Shown here: one piece after another, positions 51,706 through 60,705 of the stretch | How positions within the stretch are numbered: the stretch's first letter is position 1 | Layout of the letters: every line of letters starts with the position of its first letter | DNA from: Solobacterium sp. | Lineage (GTDB): Bacteria > Bacillota_I > Bacilli_A > Erysipelotrichales > Erysipelotrichaceae | Length of the DNA: 64,000 bases | Direction: 5' to 3' | NCBI GenBank assembly: GCA_017512555.1 | Contig: JAFWFE010000011.1 | Span: 1-64,000 of the forward strand | Translations under genes and position numbers: made by a program | The notes under the pieces: model-generated | What the model was told of the DNA's origin: nothing | Seen by the model: only the letters and a program-made list of their open reading frames with translations | The model's database searches: none

Positions 51706-52501
51706 TTTTCTCTTTCTCCATAGCTTCGATGGCTTCTTTCAGAACCAGATCTCTTCCGGCGGTAAGATCCTTCATACTTAAGGCAACTTCTTTGTCCGAG
51801 TTCCACCCGCGGGTAGGTTCGGTCTTATCCGCAATATACAAGATCTTCGCTAGTTTACTATTACTATTCCCCAATGTATGCGCATAGACAGCGTTCAGGA
51901 TCTCCGGATCGCTGATTCCCAGTTCTTCTTTGAGCCAGGTAACTGCTGTAAAACTATGCCATACATTTGGATGATACTTTAAGTTTACAGGATAATCCCG
52001 TTTCATGACAGCTTCATTCCATTCATAGGAACTGTTTTTTGTGACATCATGCATCAGACCGGCCTGGTATGCCTTGCGGGTATCCACACCATGTGCCTGG
52101 GCCAGACGTACGCACAACTTCGCTACTTCCATGGAATGTGAAGCACGGGAAGTTTTTAACCTGGCACTGATAATTTCTTCAAAGTACAGTCCATGTTCCA
52201 GAAGATATCTCCTGGTGCCGGAAGCACACAGGCTGAAATGTCCCTCTCTGACCTTTTCCTCATCCCTGGTATCGATCGTATATCCCAGTAATCCGCTGAT
52301 CTTCTCTCCCGTACAAAGTCTGCGCCAGGGACGTACTGCCTTCCTTAACAGTGCCATACGCACCTTATACGGCAGGATACCCTCCTTCTCTGCGCAGAGG
52401 ATAATCCGGTCCAGAGAATTCTCTTTGCAGATCTTTCGGATCTGCCGGATCTCACTCTCTGTTACCGGGTCAAAAGATGCGGTTACGGCGCCGATTCTCA
52501 T
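51698..52501 (-). CDS. yqeK: YqeK HD hydrolase with a degenerate NadD-like N-terminal region
   Basis: The C-terminal half (residues about 112-267) is a YqeK-type HD-domain phosphohydrolase (symmetrical Ap4A hydrolysis in relatives): His122 in SHSMEVAKL, HD at 151-152 in LMHDVTKN, AVTWLKEELG and VYAHTLG. The first 110 residues look like a shrunken NadD: MRIGAVTASFDPVTESE stands where NadD has GGTFDPPHxGH, and CASGTRRYLLEHGLY resembles the NadD end (SST-x-IR...HGLY). The nucleotide-binding HxGH is gone. Bacillus has separate nadD and yqeK at this place. It overlaps yhbY by 4 bp and rsfS by 8 bp. Confidence 0.87.
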   Translation of the reverse strand: MRIGAVTASFDPVTESEIRQIRKICKENSLDRIILCAEKEGILPYKVRMALLRKAVRPWRRLCTGEKISGLLGYTIDTRDEEKVREGHFSLCASGTRRYLLEHGLYFEEIISARLKTSRASHSMEVAKLCVRLAQAHGVDTRKAYQAGLMHDVTKNSSYEWNEAVMKRDYPVNLKYHPNVWHSFTAVTWLKEELGISDPEILNAVYAHTLGNSNSKLAKILYIADKTEPTRGWNSDKEVALSMKDLTAGRDLVLKEAIEAMEKEKNV

Positions 52502-52785
52502 GGCAGGATGATCCTGGGTTCACGGGAGCGGCGGTACAGCACAAAGGTATTGCCGATGGTCTGCACGATCTCACTGTGGGTCAGTCTGGCAAGATCAAAA
52601 ATGATTTCTTCGTGGTCTTCAGAGACCGTCTTCAGCATCTTTATCTTGACCAGTTCTCTGGCTTCCAGGGCATCATCCACGGTATGGATAAGATTATCAC
52701 TTAATCCGTCCTTTCCAATCTGAAATAATGCTCTCTGTGTCTGTGCGATACTGCGCAGATATCGTTTCTGTTTTCCGCTTAACAT
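52498..52785 (-). CDS. yhbY: YhbY-type CRM-domain RNA-binding protein
   Basis: Small ribosome-assembly protein with one CRM domain, 95 aa: KQKRYLRSIAQTQRALFQIGKDGLSDNLI, and the GxxG-like loop region is IGKDG, with FVLYRRS near the end. Overlaps yqeH by 1 bp and yqeK by 4 bp. Confidence 0.95.
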   Translation of the reverse strand: MLSGKQKRYLRSIAQTQRALFQIGKDGLSDNLIHTVDDALEARELVKIKMLKTVSEDHEEIIFDLARLTHSEIVQTIGNTFVLYRRSREPRIILP

Positions 52786-53834
52786 CAGATCATCGCCTTT
52801 CTGTACGTCACATTGACATTCACGGGAGCTTTAACTTCCAGTACCTGTACATTCCCGGAAACACAAATCCACCCAAGTCCGTCAATCACTATGTCTGTTT
52901 TTTCTTCTGTTTTCTTTACTTTTGAGGTGGTAAAGCGGTCTTCCTGCGGTACCGGGACAAACAATTCCCCGTAATGCGCCTGCCAGAGTTTATCCGCGTT
53001 TTCCGCCTTGGCACGATGGATCGCCACCTGGTCTGCCAGATAGAATACCGCCGTGGCCTTTCTGACCTTGTGCAGAATGATCTGGACCATTCCGCCGATG
53101 GTATAACACTGATCCTCGTGCAGCTGATATACTCTCGGTTTTACCGCATGAACCGGCAAGATCTCACTTAACTGGTCCTCTTTTACCGCCTTTAACATAC
53201 TCTGACGGATCTCTATGCCCGGTGTATCGATATACAACTGGTCCTCCGTCTGTATTTCGTTGAAATCCAAGGTCGTTCCGGGATAACGTGAACTGGTCAG
53301 GATCTCCTGTCCGATGATCCGGTTGATCAGAGTACTCTTGCCGGAATTGGCCTTGCCCATGAAGATTACCGGCTGATCCTTGGCCATCTTACGAATCACC
53401 TGCTTTAACTCCAGGATTCCTTCCTCATCTTCCCGTGATGTCACGAATACACCTTTTACCTGTGTATTCAGATCATTCAATCTTCGGAAAATAAACTGGG
53501 AGAGATGATTGTTGCTCAGGGTATCCGGCAGAAGATCTCTCTTTGTACATACCAGGAGAATATCTCTTCCCGGCAGTTTCCGGTTCATACCAGGGATCAT
53601 CCCTGCCTCAAAGTCAAACAGGTCTGCGACCCAGACGATCAGTCCCTGACGCTTCTCTATCCCTTCCAGAACAACATCACTGTCAATTCCTTCTGCCATG
53701 GAGAACATCAGATCATCATAATGAATCAGGCGAAAACAACGCTGACAGTATTCACTGCCTGCTTTCGGTGTATATCCGGGCAATTCCGGATGATCACTCT
53801 GTAAATGTGCTCCACATCCCTTACAGATACTCAT
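52785..53834 (-). CDS. yqeH: Ribosome biogenesis GTPase YqeH
   Basis: Circularly permuted GTPase needed for 30S assembly. N-terminal zinc finger (CKGCG...YCQRC), then G4 CTKRDLLP, G1 GKANSGKSTL, G3 DTPGIE, and the C-terminal domain. 349 aa. Start overlaps the parC stop by 4 bp. In Bacillus aroE lies between yqeH and yhbY; here it is missing. Confidence 0.96.
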   Translation of the reverse strand: MSICKGCGAHLQSDHPELPGYTPKAGSEYCQRCFRLIHYDDLMFSMAEGIDSDVVLEGIEKRQGLIVWVADLFDFEAGMIPGMNRKLPGRDILLVCTKRDLLPDTLSNNHLSQFIFRRLNDLNTQVKGVFVTSREDEEGILELKQVIRKMAKDQPVIFMGKANSGKSTLINRIIGQEILTSSRYPGTTLDFNEIQTEDQLYIDTPGIEIRQSMLKAVKEDQLSEILPVHAVKPRVYQLHEDQCYTIGGMVQIILHKVRKATAVFYLADQVAIHRAKAENADKLWQAHYGELFVPVPQEDRFTTSKVKKTEEKTDIVIDGLGWICVSGNVQVLEVKAPVNVNVTYRKAMI

Positions 53835-56335
53835 TCATTCTCTCCGTCAAATAAACTGATCTTCTCCACATCCTCGTGGATCTCATCTTGTATTTCCGCA
53901 GGCTTATCGATGATCCTGCACTCTTCAATCCCTTTTTCCATGTACCATCCGCTCTTCAGTTCCAGAGGATTACTGAAGGTTGTATCCGTAGACTTCAGCG
54001 GCACTTCCGCCACTCTCAGTTTCTTATCTTCCTGATCGGTGAACTTTAGTTCTCCGAATCCGCGGATTGGCTCCGCATACTGGATATACTGCGGATTGGT
54101 CTTGACTTTCTTCGCAATCAGACTGCCCTTGACCGGACGGTTGCCTTCCTGGATCTCTTCGGTTTTTACCCGTTTCATGGCGCCGTTCTGTGTCACAAAC
54201 AACACCGAAGATGTCTCCGCCAAAATTGCGCAGGCACTTGCCAGACTGTCTCCTTTGCCTAAATTCAAGGCCTTGACACCTTTGGAGTTCTTCCCTGTCG
54301 TCGGTACCTGGCTGAGGTCATAGCGGCTTGCCAGACCTTCTCTGGATACCACCACGATCTGCTGGTCCGGATAGGCCAGGAATGCCTTGACCATGTTACT
54401 TTGGCCGACACTCATTGCCGGCATGACACGGGAATTCCGCTGTACCACCCATTCCGATACCGGTGTCTTCTTGATCTGTCCGTTTTCACTGATTGTGATG
54501 ATCCAGGCATACGTATCAAAGTTCTTGACCAGTACCACGTTACGGATCTTGTCTTCTCCGTCGATACGCACGAATTTATTCAGATGTCCGCCGGTATCTC
54601 TCCACTTCGCTTCATCGATCTGCCATACCGGGAGATACGCATAATTCCCCCTGCTGGTAAACAACAACAGTGTATCCAGAGTATCACACTCAATACTTCC
54701 GATGATCTCATCCCCTTCTTTACGGCCGGTGGGTATGCCCTCACTGGCACCGAAGGAACGCATGGATACACGTTTGACATAACCATCACGGCTGACTGTC
54801 ACCATGACTCTTTCGTTGGCAATCATACTGGTCTTGTCGATGACGATGTCGGAAACTTCATCTTCCAGTGTCGTTCTTCTGGAATCTCCGTATTCTTCCT
54901 TGATCTTCTTTAACTCCTTGATGATCACCGAGCGAAGTACTTTGGGATTCTCCAGAATCAGTTTGGTTTCTTCGATCTTGTTTACAAGTTCCGCAAATAC
55001 TTCTCTTAACTCATAGATATCCGTGTTGGATAACCGGTAAAGACGCAGATTGACGATTGCTTCTGCCTGCGGTTCCGTAAACCCGAATTCCGCAATCAGG
55101 TTCTTCTTGGCATCTGCCTTATCCTGAGATCTGCGGATACAGGCAATGACTTCATCCAGGATGGATACTGCCTTCATCAGGCCTTCCAGGACATGACAAC
55201 GCGCTTCCATACGATCCAGCTCATACTGTGAACGCCGGATCACCACTTCCTTACGGAAATCAATAAACGCGTCCAGAAGTCCCAGCAGTCCCACCTGTAC
55301 CGGTCTCTGGTCAATGATTGCCACATTGTTATAGTTATAGTAGATCTGTAAATGTGTATTCTTGAAGAAATAGTTCAGGATCATCTGAGGATCCGCATCC
55401 TTACGGATATCAATGACAATACGCAAACCGTTACGGTCACTTTCATCACGGACATCCAGAATACCGTCAATCTCCTTATCCAGACGGATCTCATCCATTT
55501 CCTTGATCAGATCACTCTTGATGACTTCATACGGGATCTCATGAACAATGATCTGGTTACAGCTCTTCGTTTCTGTGATCTCTGTTCTGGCGCGGACAAC
55601 GATACGTCCGTGTCCGGTCGTAAACGCCTCCTTTATGCCGGCAGCTCCCTGAACGATCCCACCGGTCGGAAAATCCGGTCCCGGCAGATATTCCATGACT
55701 TCTTCCAGAGAGCACACCGAGTCATTCAGACGGCAGATCGTTGCGTCAATCACTTCATTGATATTGTGCGGAGGCATGTTGGTCGCATATCCTGCTGCAA
55801 TACCGGTCGCCCCGTTGACCAGCATCACAGGAAAAGGCACCGGCAGTACTGTCGGCTCATTTTCAGTATCGTCAAAGTTCGGAGCCATCTCCACGGTATT
55901 CTTGTCCAGGTCATCTTCCATGACTTCGTTGACCTTGGCCAGACGTACTTCCGTATAACGCATGGCAGCTGCCGGGTCATCGTCAATGGAACCGTTATTC
56001 CCCTGCATATCGATCAGGGGCAGACGTACTTTCCAGTCCTGGGACATACGCACCATGGCATCATAAACCGAAGTATCTCCGTGGGGATGATAATTACCGA
56101 TGACCAGACCTACGGTCTTGGCCGATTTCCGGTAGGGATGGTCCCAGGTATTACCGTCATGGTACATCGCGTACAGGATTCTTCTTTGTACCGGTTTCAG
56201 CCCATCTCTGGCATCCGGAAGTGCTCTTTCCTGAATGATATACTTGGCATATCTGCCGAAGCGGTCACCCATGATATCTTCCAGCAAGGCAGGAATAACG
56301 ACTGTATTATCCGTAATCTCTTTCTTCTTCGCCAT
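53831..56335 (-). CDS. parC: DNA topoisomerase IV subunit A
   Basis: Breaks and rejoins DNA to unlink daughter chromosomes. Starts with ERALPDARDGLKPVQRRIL, quinolone-region GNYHPHGDTSVYDAMV (Ser-like position is Thr), catalytic Tyr in AMRYTEVRL, then beta-propeller repeats in the last 300 residues. No QRRGGKG GyrA box was found and the partner is ParE, so ParC rather than GyrA. 834 aa. Starts 2 bp after parE. Confidence 0.95.
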   Translation of the reverse strand: MAKKKEITDNTVVIPALLEDIMGDRFGRYAKYIIQERALPDARDGLKPVQRRILYAMYHDGNTWDHPYRKSAKTVGLVIGNYHPHGDTSVYDAMVRMSQDWKVRLPLIDMQGNNGSIDDDPAAAMRYTEVRLAKVNEVMEDDLDKNTVEMAPNFDDTENEPTVLPVPFPVMLVNGATGIAAGYATNMPPHNINEVIDATICRLNDSVCSLEEVMEYLPGPDFPTGGIVQGAAGIKEAFTTGHGRIVVRARTEITETKSCNQIIVHEIPYEVIKSDLIKEMDEIRLDKEIDGILDVRDESDRNGLRIVIDIRKDADPQMILNYFFKNTHLQIYYNYNNVAIIDQRPVQVGLLGLLDAFIDFRKEVVIRRSQYELDRMEARCHVLEGLMKAVSILDEVIACIRRSQDKADAKKNLIAEFGFTEPQAEAIVNLRLYRLSNTDIYELREVFAELVNKIEETKLILENPKVLRSVIIKELKKIKEEYGDSRRTTLEDEVSDIVIDKTSMIANERVMVTVSRDGYVKRVSMRSFGASEGIPTGRKEGDEIIGSIECDTLDTLLLFTSRGNYAYLPVWQIDEAKWRDTGGHLNKFVRIDGEDKIRNVVLVKNFDTYAWIITISENGQIKKTPVSEWVVQRNSRVMPAMSVGQSNMVKAFLAYPDQQIVVVSREGLASRYDLSQVPTTGKNSKGVKALNLGKGDSLASACAILAETSSVLFVTQNGAMKRVKTEEIQEGNRPVKGSLIAKKVKTNPQYIQYAEPIRGFGELKFTDQEDKKLRVAEVPLKSTDTTFSNPLELKSGWYMEKGIEECRIIDKPAEIQDEIHEDVEKISLFDGENE

Positions 56336-56337
56336 GA

Positions 56338-58263
56338 TTATTCCACCTTAAAAGAATCTTCCAAAGTAAACTGGATATTATCTTCGATCCATCTCCGCCT
56401 CAGTTCTGCCTTATCTCCCATCAGCGTGGATACTCTTCTCTCCGCAAGTACACCATCATCGATTCCCACCTGGATCAAGGTACGGCTTTCCGGGTTCATT
56501 GTAGTCTCCCACAACTGGGTGGCATTCATCTCACCTAAGCCTTTATAACGCTGTACTTCCACCTTGCCTAGTTTTCTGCGTACTTCGTCCAGTTCATCAT
56601 CTGTATAACAATACCGGGATTGTTTTCCCTTGGTTACCTTGTACAGCGGAGGTAAGGCGATATAAACCATCCCCTGTTCCACCAGAGGTCTCATATACCG
56701 GTAGAAGAAGGTTAACAGCAGGATCTGGATATGCGAACCGTCATCATCCGCATCGGTCATGATGATGACTTTCCCGTAGTTGGATTCCTCATAGTTAAAG
56801 TTACCGCCTACTCCTGCCCCAAGCGCATGGATCAGGGTATTCAGCTCCATATTCTTCTCAATATCACTCATCGTGCATTTTTCGGTATTCAGGACTTTAC
56901 CACGAAGCGGTAAGATAGCCTGATAACGGCTGTCTCTTCCCTGTTTGGCACTTCCTCCGGCAGAATCACCCTCAACCAGGAATAACTCTTTATGTTTGGC
57001 GTCCTTGGACTGTGCAGGCGCTAATTTACCGGACAGGACTTTCTCATTCTTGCCGATCTTCTTGCCCTTACGCACTTCTTCTCTTGCCTTGCGGGCCGCA
57101 TCCCTGGCCATGGCAGCTTTCTGCATCTTCCGGAACAGCTGGTCACTCTGATCGCGGTTCTCCTCCAGCCAGTACATCAGTTTGTCGGATACGACAGCGT
57201 CTACTGCCGGTTTTGCCTGGGGTGTACCCAGTTTCCCCTTGACCTGTCCTTCAAACTGTAACATCTCTTCCGGTACGGAAATCGAAATGATGGAAGTCAG
57301 TCCCTCACGCACATCACTGCCTTCCAGGTTCTTGTCCTTATCCTTCAAAAGTCCGTATTTCCGCGCGTAATCGTTGACTGCCTTGGTAAACGCAGACTTA
57401 TATCCCACCTCATGCGTACCGCCGTCACTGGTACGGACAAGATTGACAAAACTATAGGTACTCTCCTGATAATCATCCGTGTACTGGAAAGCACATTCCA
57501 CCTTGATTCCCAGGGCTTCCCCGCTGAATTTCACCGGTTTTGTGATCGTTGTACGATCTTCGTGAAGATAATCCAGGAAAGCCAGCAGTCCGTCTTCATA
57601 ACAGAAAGTTTCACTGACTGTTTTCTTTCCGCGTTTATCCGTGACGGTAATGGCTATACCGCTGAGCAGGAACGCTTCTTCCCTGGCTCTTTCACATACC
57701 GTTTCGTACTTGAATTCCGTTGTGGAAAATATACGCGGATCCGGTTTGAACGTGATCTTCGAGCCGGTCCGGTTTGTCTTGCCGAGTTCTTCGAGCTTGC
57801 CGATCTTCTGATCTCCGTGATCAAAACGCATGCGTACAAGCTTGCCGTCATGCGCCACTTCCGCCACCAGCCATTCACTCAGGGCGTTGACAACCGAAGC
57901 GCCTACACCGTGCAGACCGCCGGCTGTCTTATATCCGCCTTCACTGGTAAACTTACCTCCGGCATGGAGAACCGTAAAGATTACCTGCAGGGTATTCACA
58001 CCACTTTCGTGTGTACCTATAGGCATACCTCTACCTTCATCCTGTACCGTACAGGAGCCATCTGCCTCCAGAGTAATATCGATTTTCTTGCCAAACCCGT
58101 TCAGGGCTTCATCGACGGCATTATCCACGATCTCCCAGATCAGGTGATGCAGACCTCTAGCATCTGTAGAACCGATATACATGCCCGGACGTTTCTTGAC
58201 CGCTTCCAGTCCTTTCAGGATCTGTATACTGTCATCGTTATATTGAGTAGTGTTACGCGCCAT
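56338..58263 (-). CDS. parE: DNA topoisomerase IV subunit B
   Basis: ATPase subunit. GHKL motifs VKKRPGMYIGST, EIVDNAVDEAL, DEGRGMPIG and GLHGVGASVVNAL; TOPRIM domain with LVEGDSAGGSAKQGRD and TDADDDGSHI. About 641 aa from the ATG at 58263 (MARNTTQYND), which follows GGAGAAAA. The open frame runs to 58530 but that part is antisense or intergenic in style. Coupled to parC. Confidence 0.97.
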   Translation of the reverse strand: MARNTTQYNDDSIQILKGLEAVKKRPGMYIGSTDARGLHHLIWEIVDNAVDEALNGFGKKIDITLEADGSCTVQDEGRGMPIGTHESGVNTLQVIFTVLHAGGKFTSEGGYKTAGGLHGVGASVVNALSEWLVAEVAHDGKLVRMRFDHGDQKIGKLEELGKTNRTGSKITFKPDPRIFSTTEFKYETVCERAREEAFLLSGIAITVTDKRGKKTVSETFCYEDGLLAFLDYLHEDRTTITKPVKFSGEALGIKVECAFQYTDDYQESTYSFVNLVRTSDGGTHEVGYKSAFTKAVNDYARKYGLLKDKDKNLEGSDVREGLTSIISISVPEEMLQFEGQVKGKLGTPQAKPAVDAVVSDKLMYWLEENRDQSDQLFRKMQKAAMARDAARKAREEVRKGKKIGKNEKVLSGKLAPAQSKDAKHKELFLVEGDSAGGSAKQGRDSRYQAILPLRGKVLNTEKCTMSDIEKNMELNTLIHALGAGVGGNFNYEESNYGKVIIMTDADDDGSHIQILLLTFFYRYMRPLVEQGMVYIALPPLYKVTKGKQSRYCYTDDELDEVRRKLGKVEVQRYKGLGEMNATQLWETTMNPESRTLIQVGIDDGVLAERRVSTLMGDKAELRRRWIEDNIQFTLEDSFKVE

Positions 58264-58287
58264 TCTTTTCTCCGTTTCAACTAAGTT

Positions 58288-58293
58288 ATTATA
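58288..58293 (-). promoter_or_regulatory. Extended -10 box for parE-parC
   Basis: TGTTATAAT on the minus strand, about 25 bases before the parE ATG. Weak -35 (TACAGA). Confidence 0.6.
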
Positions 58294-58307
58294 ACAGAAA
58301 ACCTTGC

Positions 58308-58601
58308 TTATCTGTAGACCAGCAAAAGATATATCAAAACAGCAGTTAATCCGCCGATACCCTCGGTCAAAGGATAGATAACAGGTATGCGGTAACCGCA
58401 GAAATAACACTGTCCATGGCACAGAAAATAGCCCAGAACCGGAATCAGTTCCATGATTGTCAAGACTCTTCCGCAGCCTTCGCAATGACTGCGTGGAATA
58501 TCCGTACGGGTATTTCTCTCCCGGAGGCACAGGATGCAGGAATAGCAGGAGCTTCCAAGAAAAAAGACCAGGATCATACGCAGAAAATCTGTTGTTCTCA
58601 T
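58308..58601 (-). CDS. Stand-alone prepilin-peptidase N-terminal (A24_N-like) domain
   Basis: 97-aa membrane protein resembling only the first domain of prepilin peptidases: a membrane helix (residues 8-25), then SHCEGCGRVLTIMELIP, LGYFLCHGQCYFCGYRI (two Cys pairs of the zinc site) and YPLTEGIGG followed by a second helix. It stops there; the aspartyl protease half of the family (about 150 more residues) is absent, and the gene ends cleanly 15 bp before the parE -10 box. The start at 58601 has only a weak ribosome site; an upstream in-frame start at 58658 would cross into plsY's promoter. It may be a remnant or an independent small protein. Confidence 0.65.
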   Translation of the reverse strand: MRTTDFLRMILVFFLGSSCYSCILCLRERNTRTDIPRSHCEGCGRVLTIMELIPVLGYFLCHGQCYFCGYRIPVIYPLTEGIGGLTAVLIYLLLVYR

Positions 58602-58644
58602 ACTATTCTTATTACAGAAAAAGACAAAACTCCCTGAATTGAAG

Positions 58645-58650
58645 TATAAT
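58645..58650 (+). promoter_or_regulatory. -10 box for plsY
   Basis: TATAAT, 24 bases before the plsY ATG, with GAGGGT in the leader; weak -35. Divergent from the A24_N-like gene. Confidence 0.6.
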
Positions 58651-58674
58651 AATTTCATTAATGAGGGTATGACT

Positions 58675-59280
58675 ATGCGTATATTACTGGCGGTTATTAT
58701 CAGCTATCTGTTTGGATCGGTGCCCTGGGCATTGGTCATCGGCAAGGTATTCTACAAAACAGATGTCCGTAAGGCAGGCTCAGGAAATCTCGGTGCCAGC
58801 AACGCCGGACGTGTACTGGGAAAGAAAGCCGGAATCAGCGTAACGATTCTGGACGCATTGAAGGCATTTCTGTCCATGTTGATTGCGTCGGTCATTGCGC
58901 CGGAAGCGATCCTCTATGCCGGACTGGCCTGTTGTATCGGACATTGTTTCCCCATCTTTGCCGGATTCAAGGGAGGCAAAGCCGTAGCTACTTCCTACGG
59001 GTATCTGCTGGGTATCACGGTATTACTGACCAAGCATTACTTCGGGGAGTTATTACTGCCTGTACTCTGCTTCTTTGTTGTCCTGTATCTGGGAAAGATG
59101 GTATCCCTGGCCAGTATCTTATCCCTGTTATGCGCGGTGATCATGACCTTCTTCTTTCATGAACCGATGCCGATCCGGATCTGCTTATTCCTTCTCTGGT
59201 TATTTGTGACTTATCGTCACCGCAGTAATCTGGAGCGTATCCGCAACGGTACAGAGAACAAGATCAAGTGGATGGGTTAG
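58675..59280 (+). CDS. plsY: Glycerol-3-phosphate acyltransferase PlsY
   Basis: Acylates glycerol-3-phosphate from acyl-phosphate at the membrane, the first step to phosphatidate. Motifs: YLFGSVPWALVIGK, GSGNLGASNAGRVLG, and GHCFPIFAGFKGGKAVAT; five membrane helices; about 201 aa from the ATG at 58675, spaced 6 bases after GAGGGT (ATG 58669 is too close). Next to parE as in many Bacillota. Works upstream of CdsA and PgsA. Confidence 0.96.
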   Translation: MRILLAVIISYLFGSVPWALVIGKVFYKTDVRKAGSGNLGASNAGRVLGKKAGISVTILDALKAFLSMLIASVIAPEAILYAGLACCIGHCFPIFAGFKGGKAVATSYGYLLGITVLLTKHYFGELLLPVLCFFVVLYLGKMVSLASILSLLCAVIMTFFFHEPMPIRICLFLLWLFVTYRHRSNLERIRNGTENKIKWMG

Positions 59281-59303
59281 TTCCTGTCCAGGTGAATTGG
59301 ATA

Positions 59304-59340
59304 ATAAAACCGCAGTTCCTGATGAACTGCGGTCTTTTCT
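59304..59340. terminator. Bidirectional terminator between plsY and the M18 peptidase gene
   Basis: CCGCAGTTC / GAACTGCGG stem with a 5-base loop, A-rich on the left and T-rich on the right; serves both converging genes. Confidence 0.85.
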
Positions 59341-60705
59341 TTACCGGATCTTTGCCAGGAAGGCTTTGTATGCGCGGTAGCCTTCATATACATCGGCCTT
59401 GGATACAACTTCGCTCGGTGCGTGCATGTTCTGTACAGGGATACCGGCATCGATGACATCCATGTTCAGGTTGGCCAGGATATAGGCAATCGTTCCGCCT
59501 CCGCCGACATCGACAGCACCTAATTCACAGGTCTGGAATGTAATCTTGGCATCGTCCATGACTTTGCGGATCTTTGCGATATATTCCGGGTTGGCATCGT
59601 TGGAGCCGCCCTTTCCGCGGGAACCGGTAAACTTCATGAAGACGATACCGCCGCCGAAGTAAGCACTGTTCTTCGGGTCATTGACTTCCGGATAGTTCGG
59701 ATCCAGAGCGTTGGATACATCACTGGATAACATCTTGGAGTTGGTGAAGGTTTCATTGATCTCCACAAGAGAGGTCTTTCCCTGCATAGCGAGGAGTTTT
59801 GTAACAACCATCTCAAACCAGCGTGACTGCATGCCGGTGGCGCCTACAGAGCCGATTTCTTCTTTATCTACGAGAATACAGCAGGAAGTACGTTCTACAT
59901 CTTCCGTCTCCAGAATCGCCCGTAATGACGTATACGCACATACTCTGTCGTCATGACCGTAGCCCATGATCATGGAACGGTCCAGGCCGTAATCTCTGGG
60001 TTCATCTGCCGGGACAACTTCAATCTCCGCAGACAGGAAGTCATCTTCTTCGATATCGTACTGGTCCTTGAACCACTTCAGGAGGTATGCCTTTACCGGA
60101 TCTTTCTCAGTCTTGGCAAGCGGACGTGATCCTGCCAGAACATCCAGTTTTTCTCCCTCTACGACATTAGACGCAGGTTTTTTCATCTGTTCGGCAGCCA
60201 GGTGAATCAGCAGATCACTGACACCGACAACCGGATCACTGTCCTTCTCACCAATGCATACTTCAACGATCGTACCGTCTTTCTTTACCACAACACCATG
60301 TAAAGCCATCGGTCTGGCAACCCACTGATATTTCTTTATACCGCCGTAGTAATGCGTATCCAGAAGCACGAGACCATCTTTTTCATAGATGGGATGCTGT
60401 TTCAGATCCAGACGCGGTGAATCGATATGCGCACCGAGAATATTCAATCCTTCCGTCAGCGGTTTTTTACCAATCACAAACAAACAGAGATTCTTCTTAC
60501 GGTTTATGGCATAGACCTTATCCCCTGCCGATAACTCCTTTACGGTATCCAGGTTCTTGAATCCTGCCTTGACTGCCAGTTTCTCTGCTTCTTTCACAAA
60601 TTCACGTTCTGTTTTCGTGCTGCCGAGGAATTTACGGTAATCTTCGCCAAAGGCAAATAACTTCTTTTCCTCTTTCGCTGTTAGTTTTTCCCAAACTGTT
60701 TTCAT
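59341..60705 (-). CDS. M18-family aminopeptidase
   Basis: Dizinc cytosolic aminopeptidase, often cutting acidic or neutral N-terminal residues. Zinc/catalytic segments LGAHIDSPRLD, GYGHDDRVCAYTSL, VDKEEIGSVGATG and NMHAPSEV; 454 aa. Start overlaps the hflX stop by 4 bp. Probably a housekeeping peptide recycler. Confidence 0.94.
   Translation of the reverse strand: MKTVWEKLTAKEEKKLFAFGEDYRKFLGSTKTEREFVKEAEKLAVKAGFKNLDTVKELSAGDKVYAINRKKNLCLFVIGKKPLTEGLNILGAHIDSPRLDLKQHPIYEKDGLVLLDTHYYGGIKKYQWVARPMALHGVVVKKDGTIVEVCIGEKDSDPVVGVSDLLIHLAAEQMKKPASNVVEGEKLDVLAGSRPLAKTEKDPVKAYLLKWFKDQYDIEEDDFLSAEIEVVPADEPRDYGLDRSMIMGYGHDDRVCAYTSLRAILETEDVERTSCCILVDKEEIGSVGATGMQSRWFEMVVTKLLAMQGKTSLVEINETFTNSKMLSSDVSNALDPNYPEVNDPKNSAYFGGGIVFMKFTGSRGKGGSNDANPEYIAKIRKVMDDAKITFQTCELGAVDVGGGGTIAYILANLNMDVIDAGIPVQNMHAPSEVVSKADVYEGYRAYKAFLAKIR

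Noticed and set aside
55352-56548. 398-aa plus-strand open frame antisense to parC
   Set aside because: Long but with no recognisable motif or ribosome site, and fully opposite a strongly conserved gene; a codon-bias shadow.
57412-58284. 290-aa plus-strand frame opposite parE
   Set aside because: Antisense shadow; no motif or ribosome site.
58264-58530. Longer N-terminus for ParE
   Set aside because: The extra 89 residues run across the neighbouring A24_N-like gene and the parE promoter; the ATG at 58263 has a good ribosome site.
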